Source of the DNA: Parasedimentitalea marina
GTDB taxonomy: Bacteria; Pseudomonadota; Alphaproteobacteria; Rhodobacterales; Rhodobacteraceae
Direction: 5' to 3'
DNA: 64,000 nt
NCBI RefSeq assembly: GCF_004006175.1
Contig: NZ_CP033223.1
Location: 1 to 64,000 of the forward strand
In this document: piece by piece, positions 48,491 through 58,590 of the stretch
Numbering within the stretch: position 1 is the first letter of the stretch
Layout of the letters: every line of letters begins with the position of its first letter
The notes under the pieces: model-generated
Told to the model about the DNA's origin: nothing
Database searches by the model: none
The model's input: only the letters and a program-made list of their open reading frames with translations
Position numbers and translations under genes: made by a program

Positions 48491-49354
48491 ATGGATCGCA
48501 ACCAATCCTATCGCAATCACAAGCGCCTGATGAAAGCACTGCATTTTAGTGGCCTGTTCATTGTTATGGCGATCATCTGCATTCCCGGGTTGTGGATTGT
48601 GCTGAACTCGTTCCGGCCCACGGTCGAGATCATGGCGAAACCACCCGTCTGGATCCCATCCTTCACCCTGGATCACTATCGGTCGATGTTTGGCGGCGCG
48701 GGCGAAGGCGGCGTGCCGGTGTTCAGCTATTTCCGCAACTCACTGATTGTGTCCGTGGTCTCGACGGTGATTGCCATTCTGATCGGCATGTCCGGCGGCT
48801 ATGCCTTTGCGCGCTACAGGTTCAAGGGCAAGACCGGTTACTTTGTCGGGCTGATGTTGTTTCGTGCGGTGCCCGGCGTGGCGCTGTCACTGCCGCTGTT
48901 CATCGTGTTTGCCCGCGTTGGTATCATCGACACTCACATAGGCCTGATCCTGGCCTATGTGGCAATGAATGTACCCTTCACCGTCTGGCTGACCGATGGC
49001 TTCTTTCGCCAGATCCCCAAAGAACTGCACGAGGCGGCCGAGATCGACGGCTGCACCCGCTGGCAGGCCTTTTGGCAGGTCGAATTCCCGGTGGCCAAGT
49101 CCGGCGTTGCCTCGGCTGCCATTTTTGCCTTTTTGACATCGTGGAACGAGTTCGCACTGGCCTCGCAGTTGACCCGATCCGTTGGGTCCAAGACGATGCC
49201 GGTTGGCCTGCTGGATTTCACCGCTGAATTCACCATCAATTGGGGCGGCATGTGCGCGCTGGCGGTTCTGATGATCGTTCCAGCCCTGATCCTCACCTTC
49301 CTCGTTCAGAAACACTTGATTGCCGGCCTCACCTTCGGCGGCGTCAAAGGATAG
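48491..49354 (+). CDS. ABC sugar importer permease (MalG type)
   Basis: 287 residues, six helices (first [20 protein letters not shown]). The EAA loop is [20 protein letters not shown] and the C-terminus [12 protein letters not shown] is typical for MalG-like permeases. It starts at ATG 48491 after a GGAGGATAG context and ends just before the ATPase gene. Confidence 0.93.
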   Translation: MDRNQSYRNHKRLMKALHFSGLFIVMAIICIPGLWIVLNSFRPTVEIMAKPPVWIPSFTLDHYRSMFGGAGEGGVPVFSYFRNSLIVSVVSTVIAILIGMSGGYAFARYRFKGKTGYFVGLMLFRAVPGVALSLPLFIVFARVGIIDTHIGLILAYVAMNVPFTVWLTDGFFRQIPKELHEAAEIDGCTRWQAFWQVEFPVAKSGVASAAIFAFLTSWNEFALASQLTRSVGSKTMPVGLLDFTAEFTINWGGMCALAVLMIVPALILTFLVQKHLIAGLTFGGVKG

Positions 49355-49358
49355 CATC

Positions 49359-50453
49359 ATGACTGAAGTAACCCTTTCCAAAGTTGTCAAGAATTACGGC
49401 AAACATCGAGCTGTGCATGGCATTGACCTTGCCATTCAAGATGGTGAGTTTGTTGTCCTGGTTGGCCCCTCTGGCTGCGGCAAATCCACAACCCTGCGAA
49501 TGATTGCCGGGCTCGAAGATATCACCAGCGGTGAGATCGCCATTGGTGGGCGGGTGGTGAATGACCTCCCACCGCGCGACCGCAATATCTCGATGGTGTT
49601 CCAGAACTATGCCTTATACCCGCATATGACGGTGCGTGAGAACCTTGGGTTTTCATTGAAGATCGCCAAAAAGGACGAGACTGCGATTGTGAAGGCCGTG
49701 GACGAGGCGGCGGCTATTTTGGGCCTGGAGGCGCTGATGGACCGCAAGCCTGCCGAACTGTCGGGTGGTCAACGCCAACGGGTCGCCATGGGCCGCGCCA
49801 TTGTGCGGCATCCGGATGTATTTTTATTTGATGAACCCCTGTCAAATCTGGATGCCAAGCTGCGCACTCAGATGCGGGTTGAGATCAAGAAATTACATCA
49901 GAAAGTTGGGAACACGATCATCTACGTGACCCACGATCAGGTCGAGGCAATGACGCTGGCGGATCGGATTGTGCTGATGAAGGACGGCCATATTGTGCAG
50001 GTCGGCACACCGCTAGAGCTGTTTAATGCTCCGAACAACACCTTTGTTGCGACCTTTATCGGATCTCCGCCAATGAACCTCATTGACGGCGTTGTGTCAG
50101 GCACCAGCACCATTCAGCTTGCCGGAGGGATAAATGTGCCAGTCCCTGCCAGTGCACGGGGGCAAGTCCACAATGGGCAGAATGTCCAGTTTGGATTTAG
50201 AGCCGATAATCTGATGCCCCTGGGCCATGCGGTTGAGGAAGAGGGTGAGCGCACGGAAATGGACCTCACCGTTACGCTGACCGAACCGCTGGGCACAGAG
50301 ACAGTCCTGTTCACAAACATCGCCGGGACTGAAGTGCAGGGTAAAATGCTAAACCCTAGGCCCGTGCGTCCGGGTGAAGTCCTGAAATTCCGCCTGATGC
50401 TGGACAAATGTCACGTGTTTGATGCCACCAGCTCTAACGCGGTGCGGGGTTAG
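49359..50453 (+). CDS. ABC sugar importer ATPase (MalK/UgpC type)
   Basis: 364 residues. Walker [14 protein letters not shown], signature [15 protein letters not shown], Walker [16 protein letters not shown] and switch His in [19 protein letters not shown]-terminal TOBE-type domain follows ([16 protein letters not shown]). It powers the importer formed with the two preceding permeases. It is only a few bases from each neighbour, within one operon. Confidence 0.95.
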   Translation: MTEVTLSKVVKNYGKHRAVHGIDLAIQDGEFVVLVGPSGCGKSTTLRMIAGLEDITSGEIAIGGRVVNDLPPRDRNISMVFQNYALYPHMTVRENLGFSLKIAKKDETAIVKAVDEAAAILGLEALMDRKPAELSGGQRQRVAMGRAIVRHPDVFLFDEPLSNLDAKLRTQMRVEIKKLHQKVGNTIIYVTHDQVEAMTLADRIVLMKDGHIVQVGTPLELFNAPNNTFVATFIGSPPMNLIDGVVSGTSTIQLAGGINVPVPASARGQVHNGQNVQFGFRADNLMPLGHAVEEEGERTEMDLTVTLTEPLGTETVLFTNIAGTEVQGKMLNPRPVRPGEVLKFRLMLDKCHVFDATSSNAVRG

Positions 50454-50456
50454 ACC

Positions 50457-51569
50457 ATGGCACGGATCACTCGCATAGAACTTCAAATGATTGACCTCGT
50501 TCCCAAGGTGAAACGGGTCGACGCCATTCAATCCTTTGTCTCGCAAGAGACACCGATGGTGACTGTCTATGACAGCGATGGGGCCTGTGGGACCGGCTAT
50601 TCCTACACTATCGGCACGGGCGGTCCGTCTGTTATGGCGCTGTTGGAGCACACTCTGGGACCGGCCCTGATTGGCAAAGACGCGGACCGGATCGAGGGGA
50701 TCTGGCGCGAACTGTTGTTCCTGACCCACGCCACGTCAGTTGGGGCGATCACCTCGCTGGCGCTCGCGGCCATCGATACCGCGCTCTGGGATCTGAAGTG
50801 CAAGACAGCGGGCCTGCCGCTTTGGAAAGCCGCAGGCGGCACCCGCGACAGCATTCTGCTGTATAGCACCGAGGGGGGCTGGCTTCACCTGGAGCCGCAG
50901 GCACTGGTTGATGACGCTCTGGCAATGCAAGCCAAAGGGTTCAAAGGCTCAAAGATCAAGATTGGCAGTGACCACATCAGCCAGGATGACGCGCGGCTGT
51001 CCGCAGTCCGGACTGCAGTTGGCGATAGTTATGAAATCATGACCGACGGCAATCAGGGGTTCACTGTGTCCGAGGCCATCCGGCGCGCCCGCGTCCTTGA
51101 AGAGTATTCCATCGGCTGGTTCGAGGAACCTCTGCCTGCGGATGACGTGGCCGGGCATATTGAACTGGCCCGACGCACCTCGGTGCCGATTGCGGTTGGC
51201 GAAAGCATGTATTCGATCAGCCAGTTCAAAGACTATTTGCAAATGGGCGCAGCCAGTATTGTGCAGGTCGATGTGGCCCGCATTGGCGGCATTACACCCT
51301 GGTTGAAAGTGGCCCATATGGCCGAGGCGTTTAACGTTATGGTCTGTCCTCACTTTCTGATGGAGCTGCACCTGTCACTGGTCTGTGCAGTGCCCAATGC
51401 CAAGTGGCTGGAATACATTCCGCAATTGGACAGCGTCACGACGGAACCGATGCTGGTCGAGGGTGGCTTTGCCATCCCATCACAGGCGCCGGGGTTGGGT
51501 ATCGAATGGGATTGGCAAGCGATCACCTCCATGTCCCTGATCTCAAAAACAATCACCGGAGGAGCCTGA
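50457..51569 (+). CDS. Enolase-superfamily sugar-acid dehydratase (mandelate racemase group)
   Basis: 370 residues. Catalytic positions: Lys in GSKIKIGSD (K-x-K), metal ligands in MTDGNQGF, IGWFEEPLP and IAVGESMYS, and His in MVCPHFLMEL. The family abstracts a proton alpha to a carboxylate and usually dehydrates acid sugars. The operon already has an L-fuconate dehydratase-like gene (53514), so this one may take a different acid sugar or a stereoisomer; the substrate is not evident. It overlaps the mutarotase start by one base. Confidence 0.88.
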   Translation: MARITRIELQMIDLVPKVKRVDAIQSFVSQETPMVTVYDSDGACGTGYSYTIGTGGPSVMALLEHTLGPALIGKDADRIEGIWRELLFLTHATSVGAITSLALAAIDTALWDLKCKTAGLPLWKAAGGTRDSILLYSTEGGWLHLEPQALVDDALAMQAKGFKGSKIKIGSDHISQDDARLSAVRTAVGDSYEIMTDGNQGFTVSEAIRRARVLEEYSIGWFEEPLPADDVAGHIELARRTSVPIAVGESMYSISQFKDYLQMGAASIVQVDVARIGGITPWLKVAHMAEAFNVMVCPHFLMELHLSLVCAVPNAKWLEYIPQLDSVTTEPMLVEGGFAIPSQAPGLGIEWDWQAITSMSLISKTITGGA

Positions 51570-51898
51570 TGCAACGCATGGGAATGGTAATCGGGATCAA
51601 GCCCGACAGGATAGCCGACTACAAACGGCTGCACGCCGCCGTGTGGCCGGATGTGTTGGCCCAGATCGCAGGAAGCAACATCCGCAACTACAGCATTTTC
51701 CTGCGCGAGCCGGAAAACCTGCTGTTTGGCTATTGGGAATATCACGGCACAGATTTGAACGCTGATCTGGCGAAAATGGCCGAAGATCCAAAAACCCAAG
51801 AATGGTGGACACATACCGACCCCTGCCAGTCGCCTCTGGCCAGCCGCGCAAGTGGTGAGCAATGGGCGATGATGGAACATGTTTTTTACACGGAATAA
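51569..51898 (+). CDS. L-rhamnose/L-fucose mutarotase family protein
   Basis: 109 residues of the DUF718 type: RMGMVIGIKPDRIADYKRLH, AAVWPDVLAQI, NIRNYSIFLREPENLLFGYW and a final EEVFHTE-like MMEHVFYTE. These small enzymes speed the alpha/beta interconversion of 6-deoxy sugars. In Xanthomonas-type L-fucose clusters, such a gene lies with the dehydrogenase and dehydratase genes. ATG 51569 overlaps the upstream stop and lies after GGAGG. Confidence 0.9.
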   Translation: MQRMGMVIGIKPDRIADYKRLHAAVWPDVLAQIAGSNIRNYSIFLREPENLLFGYWEYHGTDLNADLAKMAEDPKTQEWWTHTDPCQSPLASRASGEQWAMMEHVFYTE

Positions 51899-51902
51899 CA
51901 CT

Positions 51903-52652
51903 ATGACTCAGAACACAGGCCGGTTGGCCGGAAAAACAACATTCATCACCGCTGCAGGGCAGGGTATTGGACGTTCAACAGCGGAACTCTACGCCGCGCA
52001 GGGAGCAACGGTTTTTGCCAGTGACATCAACGAGGCTTCTCTGGCTGAGCTTGACGGCATTGAGGGCATAACTGCGGTTAAGCTGGACGTTACTGATGCG
52101 GCGGCCGTTGCAGACTGTGCCAACAAGATTGGCCCGCTGGACGTCCTGTTTAACTGCGCTGGCTTTGTCGCCAACGGCTCGATCCTCGACACCGATGACA
52201 AAGACTGGGATTTCAGTTTTGATCTGAACGTCACTGCCATGTACCGCATGATCAAGCTGACCCTGCCTGCGATGTTGGAAAACGGTGGTGGCTCGATCAT
52301 CAATATGTCCTCGGTGGCCTCGTCCATTAAGGGCGTGCCAAACCGATTTGCTTATTGCGCATCCAAGGCGGCCGTCATCGGCATGACCAAATCCATAGCC
52401 GCAGATTACGTAACGCAGGGCATACGCTGCAATGCGATCTGCCCCGGCACTGTGGACAGCCCGTCCATGCACGGCCGCCTGCGTGCGACCGGCAACTACG
52501 AACAGGCACTGGCCGCCTTTATCAGCCGCCAACCGATGGGCCGTATTGGTACAGCCGCGGAAATCGCCGCCCTGGCACTTTACCTCGCCAGCGATGACAG
52601 CGCCTTTACCACCGGACAAACGCACGCCATCGACGGCGGTTGGTCCGTCTGA
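51903..52652 (+). CDS. SDR oxidoreductase, probable 2-keto-3-deoxy-L-fuconate dehydrogenase
   Basis: 249 residues. NAD binding loop TAAGQGIGRSTAELYAAQG, NCAG, catalytic Ser in INMSSVASS and YCASK. In the known non-phosphorylative L-fucose route, an SDR oxidises 2-keto-3-deoxy-L-fuconate to the 2,4-diketo form. Its position between mutarotase and hydrolase genes supports that role. Related enzymes act on other sugar acids, so the exact substrate is inferred from context. Start ATG 51903. Confidence 0.88.
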   Translation: MTQNTGRLAGKTTFITAAGQGIGRSTAELYAAQGATVFASDINEASLAELDGIEGITAVKLDVTDAAAVADCANKIGPLDVLFNCAGFVANGSILDTDDKDWDFSFDLNVTAMYRMIKLTLPAMLENGGGSIINMSSVASSIKGVPNRFAYCASKAAVIGMTKSIAADYVTQGIRCNAICPGTVDSPSMHGRLRATGNYEQALAAFISRQPMGRIGTAAEIAALALYLASDDSAFTTGQTHAIDGGWSV

Positions 52653-52671
52653 CTTCCAAGGAGATAACACC

Positions 52672-53517
52672 ATGAAACTATTGCGCTTTGGCCCCGTAGG
52701 AGCCGAGAAGCCAGGTCTTCTGGATGCAACTGGAAATATCCGTGATCTGTCTGCCATTATCCCAGACCTCGCCGATACTGCGCTAAGCGATGCCGCGCTT
52801 CAGAAAATCCGTGAGATTGATGTATCAACCCTGCCGCTGGTTGAGGGTAACCCCCGCCTGGGTGCCTGTGTCGGGCAAGTGGGTAAGTTTATTTGCATCG
52901 GCCTGAACTATGCGGACCACGCTGCCGAAAGCGGTATGGCACTCCCAGACGAGCCAGTGATCTTCTTCAAGGCAACCTCGGCCATATGCGGCCCGAATGA
53001 CGCCGTCGAAATTCCGCGCACCTCGGTTAAGACCGACTGGGAAGTTGAGCTGGGTGTGGTGATTGGCAAGCCAACTAAATACGTCTCGGTTGAAGACGCC
53101 CTAGACTGCGTTGCTGGCTATTGCATAGTGAATGACCTGTCCGAGCGCGACTTTCAGCTGCACCGTTCAGGTCAATGGGTCAAAGGCAAATCCTGCGACA
53201 CATTTGGCCCCATCGGCCCCTGGCTTGTGACCCGAGACGAGATTGCAAATCCGCAGGCTCTGGATATGTACTTGGAGGTGAACGGCCACCGGTATCAGGA
53301 CGGTTCGACCAAAACGATGCATTTTGATGTTGCCACAGTAATTTCTCATCTGTCGCAATTCATGAGCTTACAGCCGGGTGATGTGATTTCAACCGGAACG
53401 CCTCCGGGTGTGGGCATGGGGCAAAAACCGGAAACCTATCTTAAGCCAGGCGATAAGATCGAACTGGGAATTTCCGGGCTTGGCGTGCAACAACAGACTG
53501 TGGTGGCAAGCGCATGA
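52672..53517 (+). CDS. FAH-family hydrolase, probable 2,4-diketo-3-deoxy-L-fuconate hydrolase
   Basis: 281 residues. It has the fumarylacetoacetase-family core: ICIGLNYADHAAESGM, PVIFFKATSAICGPND, TDWEVELGVVIGKPTKYV with acidic metal ligands, NDLSERDFQLHRSGQWVKGK and GDVISTGTPPGVGMG. Such enzymes cleave the diketo intermediate into pyruvate and L-lactate. A TCCAAGGAG precedes the ATG. The stop overlaps the next gene by four bases. Confidence 0.9.
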   Translation: MKLLRFGPVGAEKPGLLDATGNIRDLSAIIPDLADTALSDAALQKIREIDVSTLPLVEGNPRLGACVGQVGKFICIGLNYADHAAESGMALPDEPVIFFKATSAICGPNDAVEIPRTSVKTDWEVELGVVIGKPTKYVSVEDALDCVAGYCIVNDLSERDFQLHRSGQWVKGKSCDTFGPIGPWLVTRDEIANPQALDMYLEVNGHRYQDGSTKTMHFDVATVISHLSQFMSLQPGDVISTGTPPGVGMGQKPETYLKPGDKIELGISGLGVQQQTVVASA

Positions 53518-54803
53518 CACGGATAACCGGCCTCTCTACTCATGATCTGCGGTTTCCCACCTCTCTTTCTCTGGACGGGTCGGACGCCATGAACCCCGAT
53601 CCGGATTATTCAGCCGCCTATGTCGTGCTTGAAACGGACGGCGACCACCAGGGCCATGGGCTGACATTCACGATCGGTCGTGGCACAGAAATCTGTGTCG
53701 CGGCGATAAAGGCGATGCGCCACCTTCTGATCGGGCTCGATCTGGATTGGGTGCGCAATGACATGGGGCGGTTCTGGCGTCACATTACTGGCGACAGTCA
53801 ACTGCGATGGATCGGTCCGGACAAGGGCGCCATTCATCTGGCCACTGGTGCGGTGGTCAACGCGATGTGGGACCTGCTGGCCAAAGAGGCCGGTAAACCG
53901 GTCTGGATGTTGATTGGGGACATGTCGCCCGAAGAGATCGTCAAGCTGATCGACTTTCGCTACATGACTGACGTGCTGACCAAGGATGAGGCACTGGAGA
54001 TCCTACGGGCTGCTGAACCGGGAAAGGCGGACCGGATCGCCAAGCTAAAGGCTGAAGGGTATCCCTGCTATACAACCTCGGCGGGGTGGCTGGGGTATTC
54101 TGATGACAAGCTGCGCCACCTGTGCCGTGAAGCGAAAACAGCGGGCTTCACCCATATCAAGTTCAAAGTGGGCCGCGATCTTGACGATGACATTCGCCGT
54201 CTGACAATCGCCCGCGAAGAATTGGGCGAAGACATTAATATCATGATCGACGCCAATCAGGTGTGGGAGGTCGATCAGGCCATCGACTGGGTCAAAGCAC
54301 TGTCCTTTGCGCGCCCATTGTTTATCGAGGAGCCAACCAGCCCGGATGATGTCATGGGACATCGCAAAATTCGCGAGGCCATTGCACCCGTCAAGGTGGC
54401 CACGGGTGAAATGTGTCAAAACCGTATTCTTTTCAAACAGTTCATCGCCAATCAGGCCATCGACTTTGTTCAAATTGATAGTTGCCGTCTTGGCGGGTTA
54501 AACGAAGTTCTGGCAGTTCAGCTGATGGCGGCCAAGTTCGGTTTGCCAGTCTGGCCACATGCTGGCGGCGTTGGCCTGTGTGAATATGTACAGCATCTGT
54601 CAATGATCGACTATGTGGCCATTACAGGTCAAAAGGACAACAACAGGATCGAGTACGTCGATCATCTGCACGAGCACTTTATTGATCCCTGTGTGGTCAC
54701 AGATGGCGCCTATGCTGCGCCAACGGTGCCAGGGTTTTCCATTCAGATGAAACCCGAAACGCTTGTCGATTTCAAATTTGATGCTGCAATTGCCGCTCAG
54801 TGA
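53514..54803 (+). CDS. L-fuconate dehydratase (enolase superfamily)
   Basis: 429 residues. The pattern LSLDGSDAMNPDPDYSAAYV and HGLTFTIGRGTEICVAAI near the start is characteristic of L-fuconate dehydratase. Catalytic Lys is in FTHIKFKVGRDL; metal ligands in IMIDANQVWEV, FIEEPTSPDDV and VATGEMCQN; the His in VWPHAGGVGLCEYVQHL. It converts L-fuconate to 2-keto-3-deoxy-L-fuconate. It is the last gene of the operon. A separate L-fuconolactone lactonase gene was not found in the window. Confidence 0.92.
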   Translation: MTRITGLSTHDLRFPTSLSLDGSDAMNPDPDYSAAYVVLETDGDHQGHGLTFTIGRGTEICVAAIKAMRHLLIGLDLDWVRNDMGRFWRHITGDSQLRWIGPDKGAIHLATGAVVNAMWDLLAKEAGKPVWMLIGDMSPEEIVKLIDFRYMTDVLTKDEALEILRAAEPGKADRIAKLKAEGYPCYTTSAGWLGYSDDKLRHLCREAKTAGFTHIKFKVGRDLDDDIRRLTIAREELGEDINIMIDANQVWEVDQAIDWVKALSFARPLFIEEPTSPDDVMGHRKIREAIAPVKVATGEMCQNRILFKQFIANQAIDFVQIDSCRLGGLNEVLAVQLMAAKFGLPVWPHAGGVGLCEYVQHLSMIDYVAITGQKDNNRIEYVDHLHEHFIDPCVVTDGAYAAPTVPGFSIQMKPETLVDFKFDAAIAAQ

Positions 54804-54903
54804 GAGACACCCGATTTGCGCACACCACATGACACTTACCCCACCCAAAGGTCGCAGTTCACCCCTCGCTCTCAACACACTCAATCCAGATGCAAATCCA
54901 CGG

Positions 54904-57267
54904 CTAGTTCGCTTCCCGCTTGGCCAAAAGGTTAGCCATGATCCGAAAGGCACCCGGAATGGTTTTTTCCATCTGATGATGAAGGATAAGTGAGGTGTGA
55001 ATATGTCGGCCTTTGCCTATGTCCGCACAAAGCAAGGCCCCCTCTAAGGGGTGTTCTTGCGGGTCTGCCATCGACAAGATGGCCAGATAGGCCGGGTCCC
55101 ATCGTTTTGCAAAGTACAGCCCGCGCTCTTTGTGCCAGTTATCCCAATCAGCCGCTGTAATTTGGTTTGGATGGGTCATCAGGGGAGAGTTCGGGTGCAG
55201 TACCTCAACGTTTGCCGTTTCGTCCGTAACCCGCCAGCGAAGGGAGGGCTGGCCAATTTCAAGCATTCGCGGTGAACTGTAGTCCGGGTCCCAATTGTCC
55301 CATGGTCGATGATATAAAGTTAGCAAAGTTCCACCCTGCTCGCACCATCGGTGCAATCGCGGCATTTGAACTGACAGGCAATCGCGAAATTTAAAGGCAA
55401 AAATGCCGATGACCAAAGTGTCAAACTCGGCAAGGACGGCCTCGCTTTTTAGATCGTCGTCACTAAGCGCAACAACATCTGCTCCCAGACGGTCAAGCCA
55501 GTGATCTACCCGGTCGTTGCCGCCACCAATGTAGCCAATGCGCACATCAGGAAGCGCTGCGTGAACAACTTGGATTTTGATCTCCGCCGGGCGGATTATG
55601 GCGCGTGGATCGATATGTGCATATTCGATCTTATGGATTTGTTGAGCAGGCCGACCATCCAGCAACAAACCAAGACTGTAGCTGCCCGGGGCGACATCTT
55701 CAGGGGCTGTTACACTAAAACCAGTCTCAGTGCGCGTCGCTTGCCAGCGATCCGGCAGGGAAAGAGAGGCCGTGGCCGTTGACGGAACAATATCTTTGAC
55801 TGTTATCGTCAGGACGCGATCCACCATTGCTGAGTTGATTACATCAGCATCGGGAGAGACCGTCGCCGAGTAACAAGGCAACACAACAGGTGGCGTTTCA
55901 AAGGCAACCCGGCGGGTAATCTGTTCACCGTGTACCATCAGGCTTGCCTCTATGCAGGGCAATCTGGGTGTGTCTGGCAGATAGACTGATGGGTAGGAAT
56001 CTGAAACCTGTACATCCAGCGCCGTGCACAGCCCATTCTGATCCTGTGACCACCCCGGCGGCAACGCTGGCTTGAGTGTGGCCGAGTCCGCCCTGCCTGG
56101 GCGCAATTCAGACACCAACTCAACTGCATCACCAGCATTTATATAGGTCCTGTCAAGACGGGTATGGATCTGAACACCAGCAGCAATTGCGATGAGATTT
56201 GATAGCTGCGCCTCTTTGCGCGACAGCTTGTGCAGCACGTCCCCACGGCTGCTTTCAGGGCAATTCTGGATCGCCTCGCGGATGTGACGCAGCGCCGAAC
56301 ACGCCTGCGGAAGTATTTTTGACCCATCTGGGAAAGCGGCTATTGCGGCGTCGACGTTGTCCTGAGCCTGACGCAGATATCGATTGAGTGACGGCACATC
56401 CATATCTGCCAGAGTGGCCGCAAGTCCCGAATGCAGGTCTGTGTCTGGGCCATCAACATGGCTTTGCGCCAAATGGAGTGGCCAGTCCTTTTCATCACCG
56501 GCAGCAACCCACCGACCCATTGCCTGGGTCAAATGGAAGGCTCGGCTTTGCTGTCCAATCCGGGCATAACTCCACCCGGTATGCTGTTCGACCCCTTTGG
56601 CCTGGACTGTCAGCGTGACAGGCGGCGGTGGCAGGTCGTCGTCATAAGCCTGACCTGCACCGGAATAGGCGGGCAGGTACAGCTTTTTGACTTGCCAAAC
56701 TGGTAAGTCACTGTCCAGGTAAGTTGGATCTGCCGCCAGGCTCATCACTTCAAATGCGGCCTGGGTCATCGCGCGATGATGCCCGTGCTGGCCCGGAACA
56801 TCCAGGAATGTTGGACATATGATATCGGGGCGTTCGGTTCGGATAATCTCGACAAACCGTTTTAACAGCCGCTGGTGGCCCCATTTGGCAAGCGTCTCAT
56901 CGCCTGATTTTGAGAACCCAAAATCAAATATAGTGTCCTGTGGATATTCACAGTGCCAGTACATCCGCATGTTCAGGATATCACAGGCGCGCTCCATTTC
57001 AGCAGTGCGCAGCGCGCCAAGTGCCTCGCTTGTCTCAGTGCCTATATCGTTTTGTCCACCTTCGCCCCGGGTTGAACAGGCGTAGCTAAGGTCAAATCCA
57101 TCACGAAAAGACAGGGCCGCAAGCATGTCGGACTTTTCATCATCGGGATGGGCGCCGGTACTCATGAAAGAAATAACGGACGTCAGGGGCACCAAAGCAC
57201 GCCATAACTGCAGGATCTGTGGCGTCAAACGTTCCGCCGCCAAGCGCTTGGGATCGGTCAAAGGCAT
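54904..57267 (-). CDS. Large PIG-L family deacetylase
   Basis: 787 residues, cytoplasmic (no signal peptide). The N-terminal LmbE/PIG-L domain has STGAHPDDEKSDMLAAL (zinc His and Asp pair), DLSYACSTRGEGGQNDIG and PGQHGHHRAMTQAAFEVM (third ligand). The long C-terminal half has beta-rich segments and an end that looks like a glutamine-amidotransferase-like fold (IGYIGGGNDRVDHWLDRLGA). Such enzymes remove acetyl groups from amino sugars or thiol conjugates. It follows the ROK regulator gene on the same strand, so it probably deacetylates a compound brought in by the adjacent ABC importer. Confidence 0.85.
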   Translation of the reverse strand: MPLTDPKRLAAERLTPQILQLWRALVPLTSVISFMSTGAHPDDEKSDMLAALSFRDGFDLSYACSTRGEGGQNDIGTETSEALGALRTAEMERACDILNMRMYWHCEYPQDTIFDFGFSKSGDETLAKWGHQRLLKRFVEIIRTERPDIICPTFLDVPGQHGHHRAMTQAAFEVMSLAADPTYLDSDLPVWQVKKLYLPAYSGAGQAYDDDLPPPPVTLTVQAKGVEQHTGWSYARIGQQSRAFHLTQAMGRWVAAGDEKDWPLHLAQSHVDGPDTDLHSGLAATLADMDVPSLNRYLRQAQDNVDAAIAAFPDGSKILPQACSALRHIREAIQNCPESSRGDVLHKLSRKEAQLSNLIAIAAGVQIHTRLDRTYINAGDAVELVSELRPGRADSATLKPALPPGWSQDQNGLCTALDVQVSDSYPSVYLPDTPRLPCIEASLMVHGEQITRRVAFETPPVVLPCYSATVSPDADVINSAMVDRVLTITVKDIVPSTATASLSLPDRWQATRTETGFSVTAPEDVAPGSYSLGLLLDGRPAQQIHKIEYAHIDPRAIIRPAEIKIQVVHAALPDVRIGYIGGGNDRVDHWLDRLGADVVALSDDDLKSEAVLAEFDTLVIGIFAFKFRDCLSVQMPRLHRWCEQGGTLLTLYHRPWDNWDPDYSSPRMLEIGQPSLRWRVTDETANVEVLHPNSPLMTHPNQITAADWDNWHKERGLYFAKRWDPAYLAILSMADPQEHPLEGALLCADIGKGRHIHTSLILHHQMEKTIPGAFRIMANLLAKREAN

Positions 57268-57292
57268 AAGGGCTCCGTTAAAATTATTTGAA

Positions 57293-58462
57293 CTATAAAG
57301 TGACCGCGTTTGGCATTAGGCGCTTGTTCAAGATCAACGCAGCGGCACCCAATGTTGCAACCAGCCGACCAGACGTCCCACACTGTAAGCGCGGCTGAGA
57401 GTTGTCGTCCCGCAAAGAGACCGATGCAGAGTGCAAATCTACGTTACTGACCAGATGATGCAGTATCGTCTCGGGCATAGCCCCCCCTAAAATGATGGTG
57501 CGTGGGTCAAAGATGTTTTCGATGATTTGTGTCGCGTGCCCCAGGGCATCCGTCGCCGAAGCGAGCCACATCATTAGATCCGGATCTGATTTGGCGAACA
57601 ATGCTTCAAGTGTTTCGAAATCAATATTTTCATGGCCCGCCAATATCAGGTGGTGCTGGACTGACATTCTGCTAAGCCGGGTTTCCAACGGCGCAGAACC
57701 TAACGGAGTCGGCACCGGAATATGACCAATCTCGCCAGCATTGCCAAAGGCACCGCGGATCAAATGACCTTGGCTGACCAAGCCAAGGCCCAGGCCGCTG
57801 CCAAAGTACAAGTACCCATAGCTGTCCAGGCCCAGTGCGCATCCTGAAATGCGCTCTGCCATTGCGGCGGCGTTGGCGTCGTTGCTAACTTCAATTGGCA
57901 GGTCAAGCGCGGTTTGGAACAATTCAACGGGATCAACGTCCTGCCAGTTAGGCAAATCCGTTTCCCGCCCCGAAAGACCGGTTGCCCCAAATGGTCCAGG
58001 CATGACAATACCGGCCCCCAGCAGGCGGTCCCTGGCGTCTGGCACGGATTGCAGTGCCAAGTCACGCAGTCGTGTCACCTCGGGGATAACTGCGTCTGGT
58101 TGAGCATCGGCAAGGATAGAGCGATGCGTGAAAACTGTATTGCCAAGCATATCCAGCATCGCGGCATGTATCACCGTCGGGCGAATCTCTATCCCCAAAG
58201 CGAAGCCACCGGTCGGGGCGATGCCATATTGAACCGCCGGCAGGCCACGTTTCGCAGACCGCGCGCCCTTTTCAACCAACAGTCCGTCTTGCAGAAGATC
58301 CGCAATAATGTTGCTGACGGCCTGAACGCTTAAGTCCAGGCTCCGGGCCAATTCGGCCCGCCCCAACTCTCCTGAATGATAAATCTGGCCCAATACAGCA
58401 GTTCTGTTTCGAATTCGCGAACGTCCGGCATTGCTGCCTTTGAGAGGGGGTGTTGAAGCCAT
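57293..58462 (-). CDS. ROK-family transcriptional regulator lacking the zinc cysteines
   Basis: 389 residues. A MarR-like HTH (GRAELARSLDLSVQAVSNII) precedes the ROK sugar-kinase-like domain (FALGIEIRPTVIHAAMLDML, GAGIVMPGPFG, VSNDANAAAMAERISG, YFGSGLGLGLV and GNAGEIGHIPVP). After that last His, the usual Cys-x-Cys-x-x-x-x-Cys zinc motif is replaced by PTPLGSAPLETRLS, so the structural zinc site is lost or altered. It is divergent from the importer and very likely represses it from the palindrome at 58472-58511. Confidence 0.9.
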   Translation of the reverse strand: MASTPPLKGSNAGRSRIRNRTAVLGQIYHSGELGRAELARSLDLSVQAVSNIIADLLQDGLLVEKGARSAKRGLPAVQYGIAPTGGFALGIEIRPTVIHAAMLDMLGNTVFTHRSILADAQPDAVIPEVTRLRDLALQSVPDARDRLLGAGIVMPGPFGATGLSGRETDLPNWQDVDPVELFQTALDLPIEVSNDANAAAMAERISGCALGLDSYGYLYFGSGLGLGLVSQGHLIRGAFGNAGEIGHIPVPTPLGSAPLETRLSRMSVQHHLILAGHENIDFETLEALFAKSDPDLMMWLASATDALGHATQIIENIFDPRTIILGGAMPETILHHLVSNVDLHSASVSLRDDNSQPRLQCGTSGRLVATLGAAALILNKRLMPNAVTL

Positions 58463-58471
58463 TACAAGATA

Positions 58472-58511
58472 TTAATTCAAATAAGTTGATAACTCAAGTA
58501 ACTTGAATTAA
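58472..58511. promoter_or_regulatory. Candidate ROK operator: paired palindromes
   Basis: TTAATTCAA (58472-58480) mirrors TTGAATTAA (58503-58511). Inside are two imperfect palindromes of the same form, TTCAAATAAGTTGA and TCAAGTAACTTGAA. Repressors of this family bind such paired AT-rich palindromes. The site is 10 bases from the regulator start and 80 from the binding-protein start, so it could control both. Confidence 0.65.
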
Positions 58512-58590
58512 AAGCATGCTCAGAACAGCGAAAAGCTGCACTGCATCCGGTATTTTGCGGAGCCAGACAAATACAACTTGGAGAAAGCCC

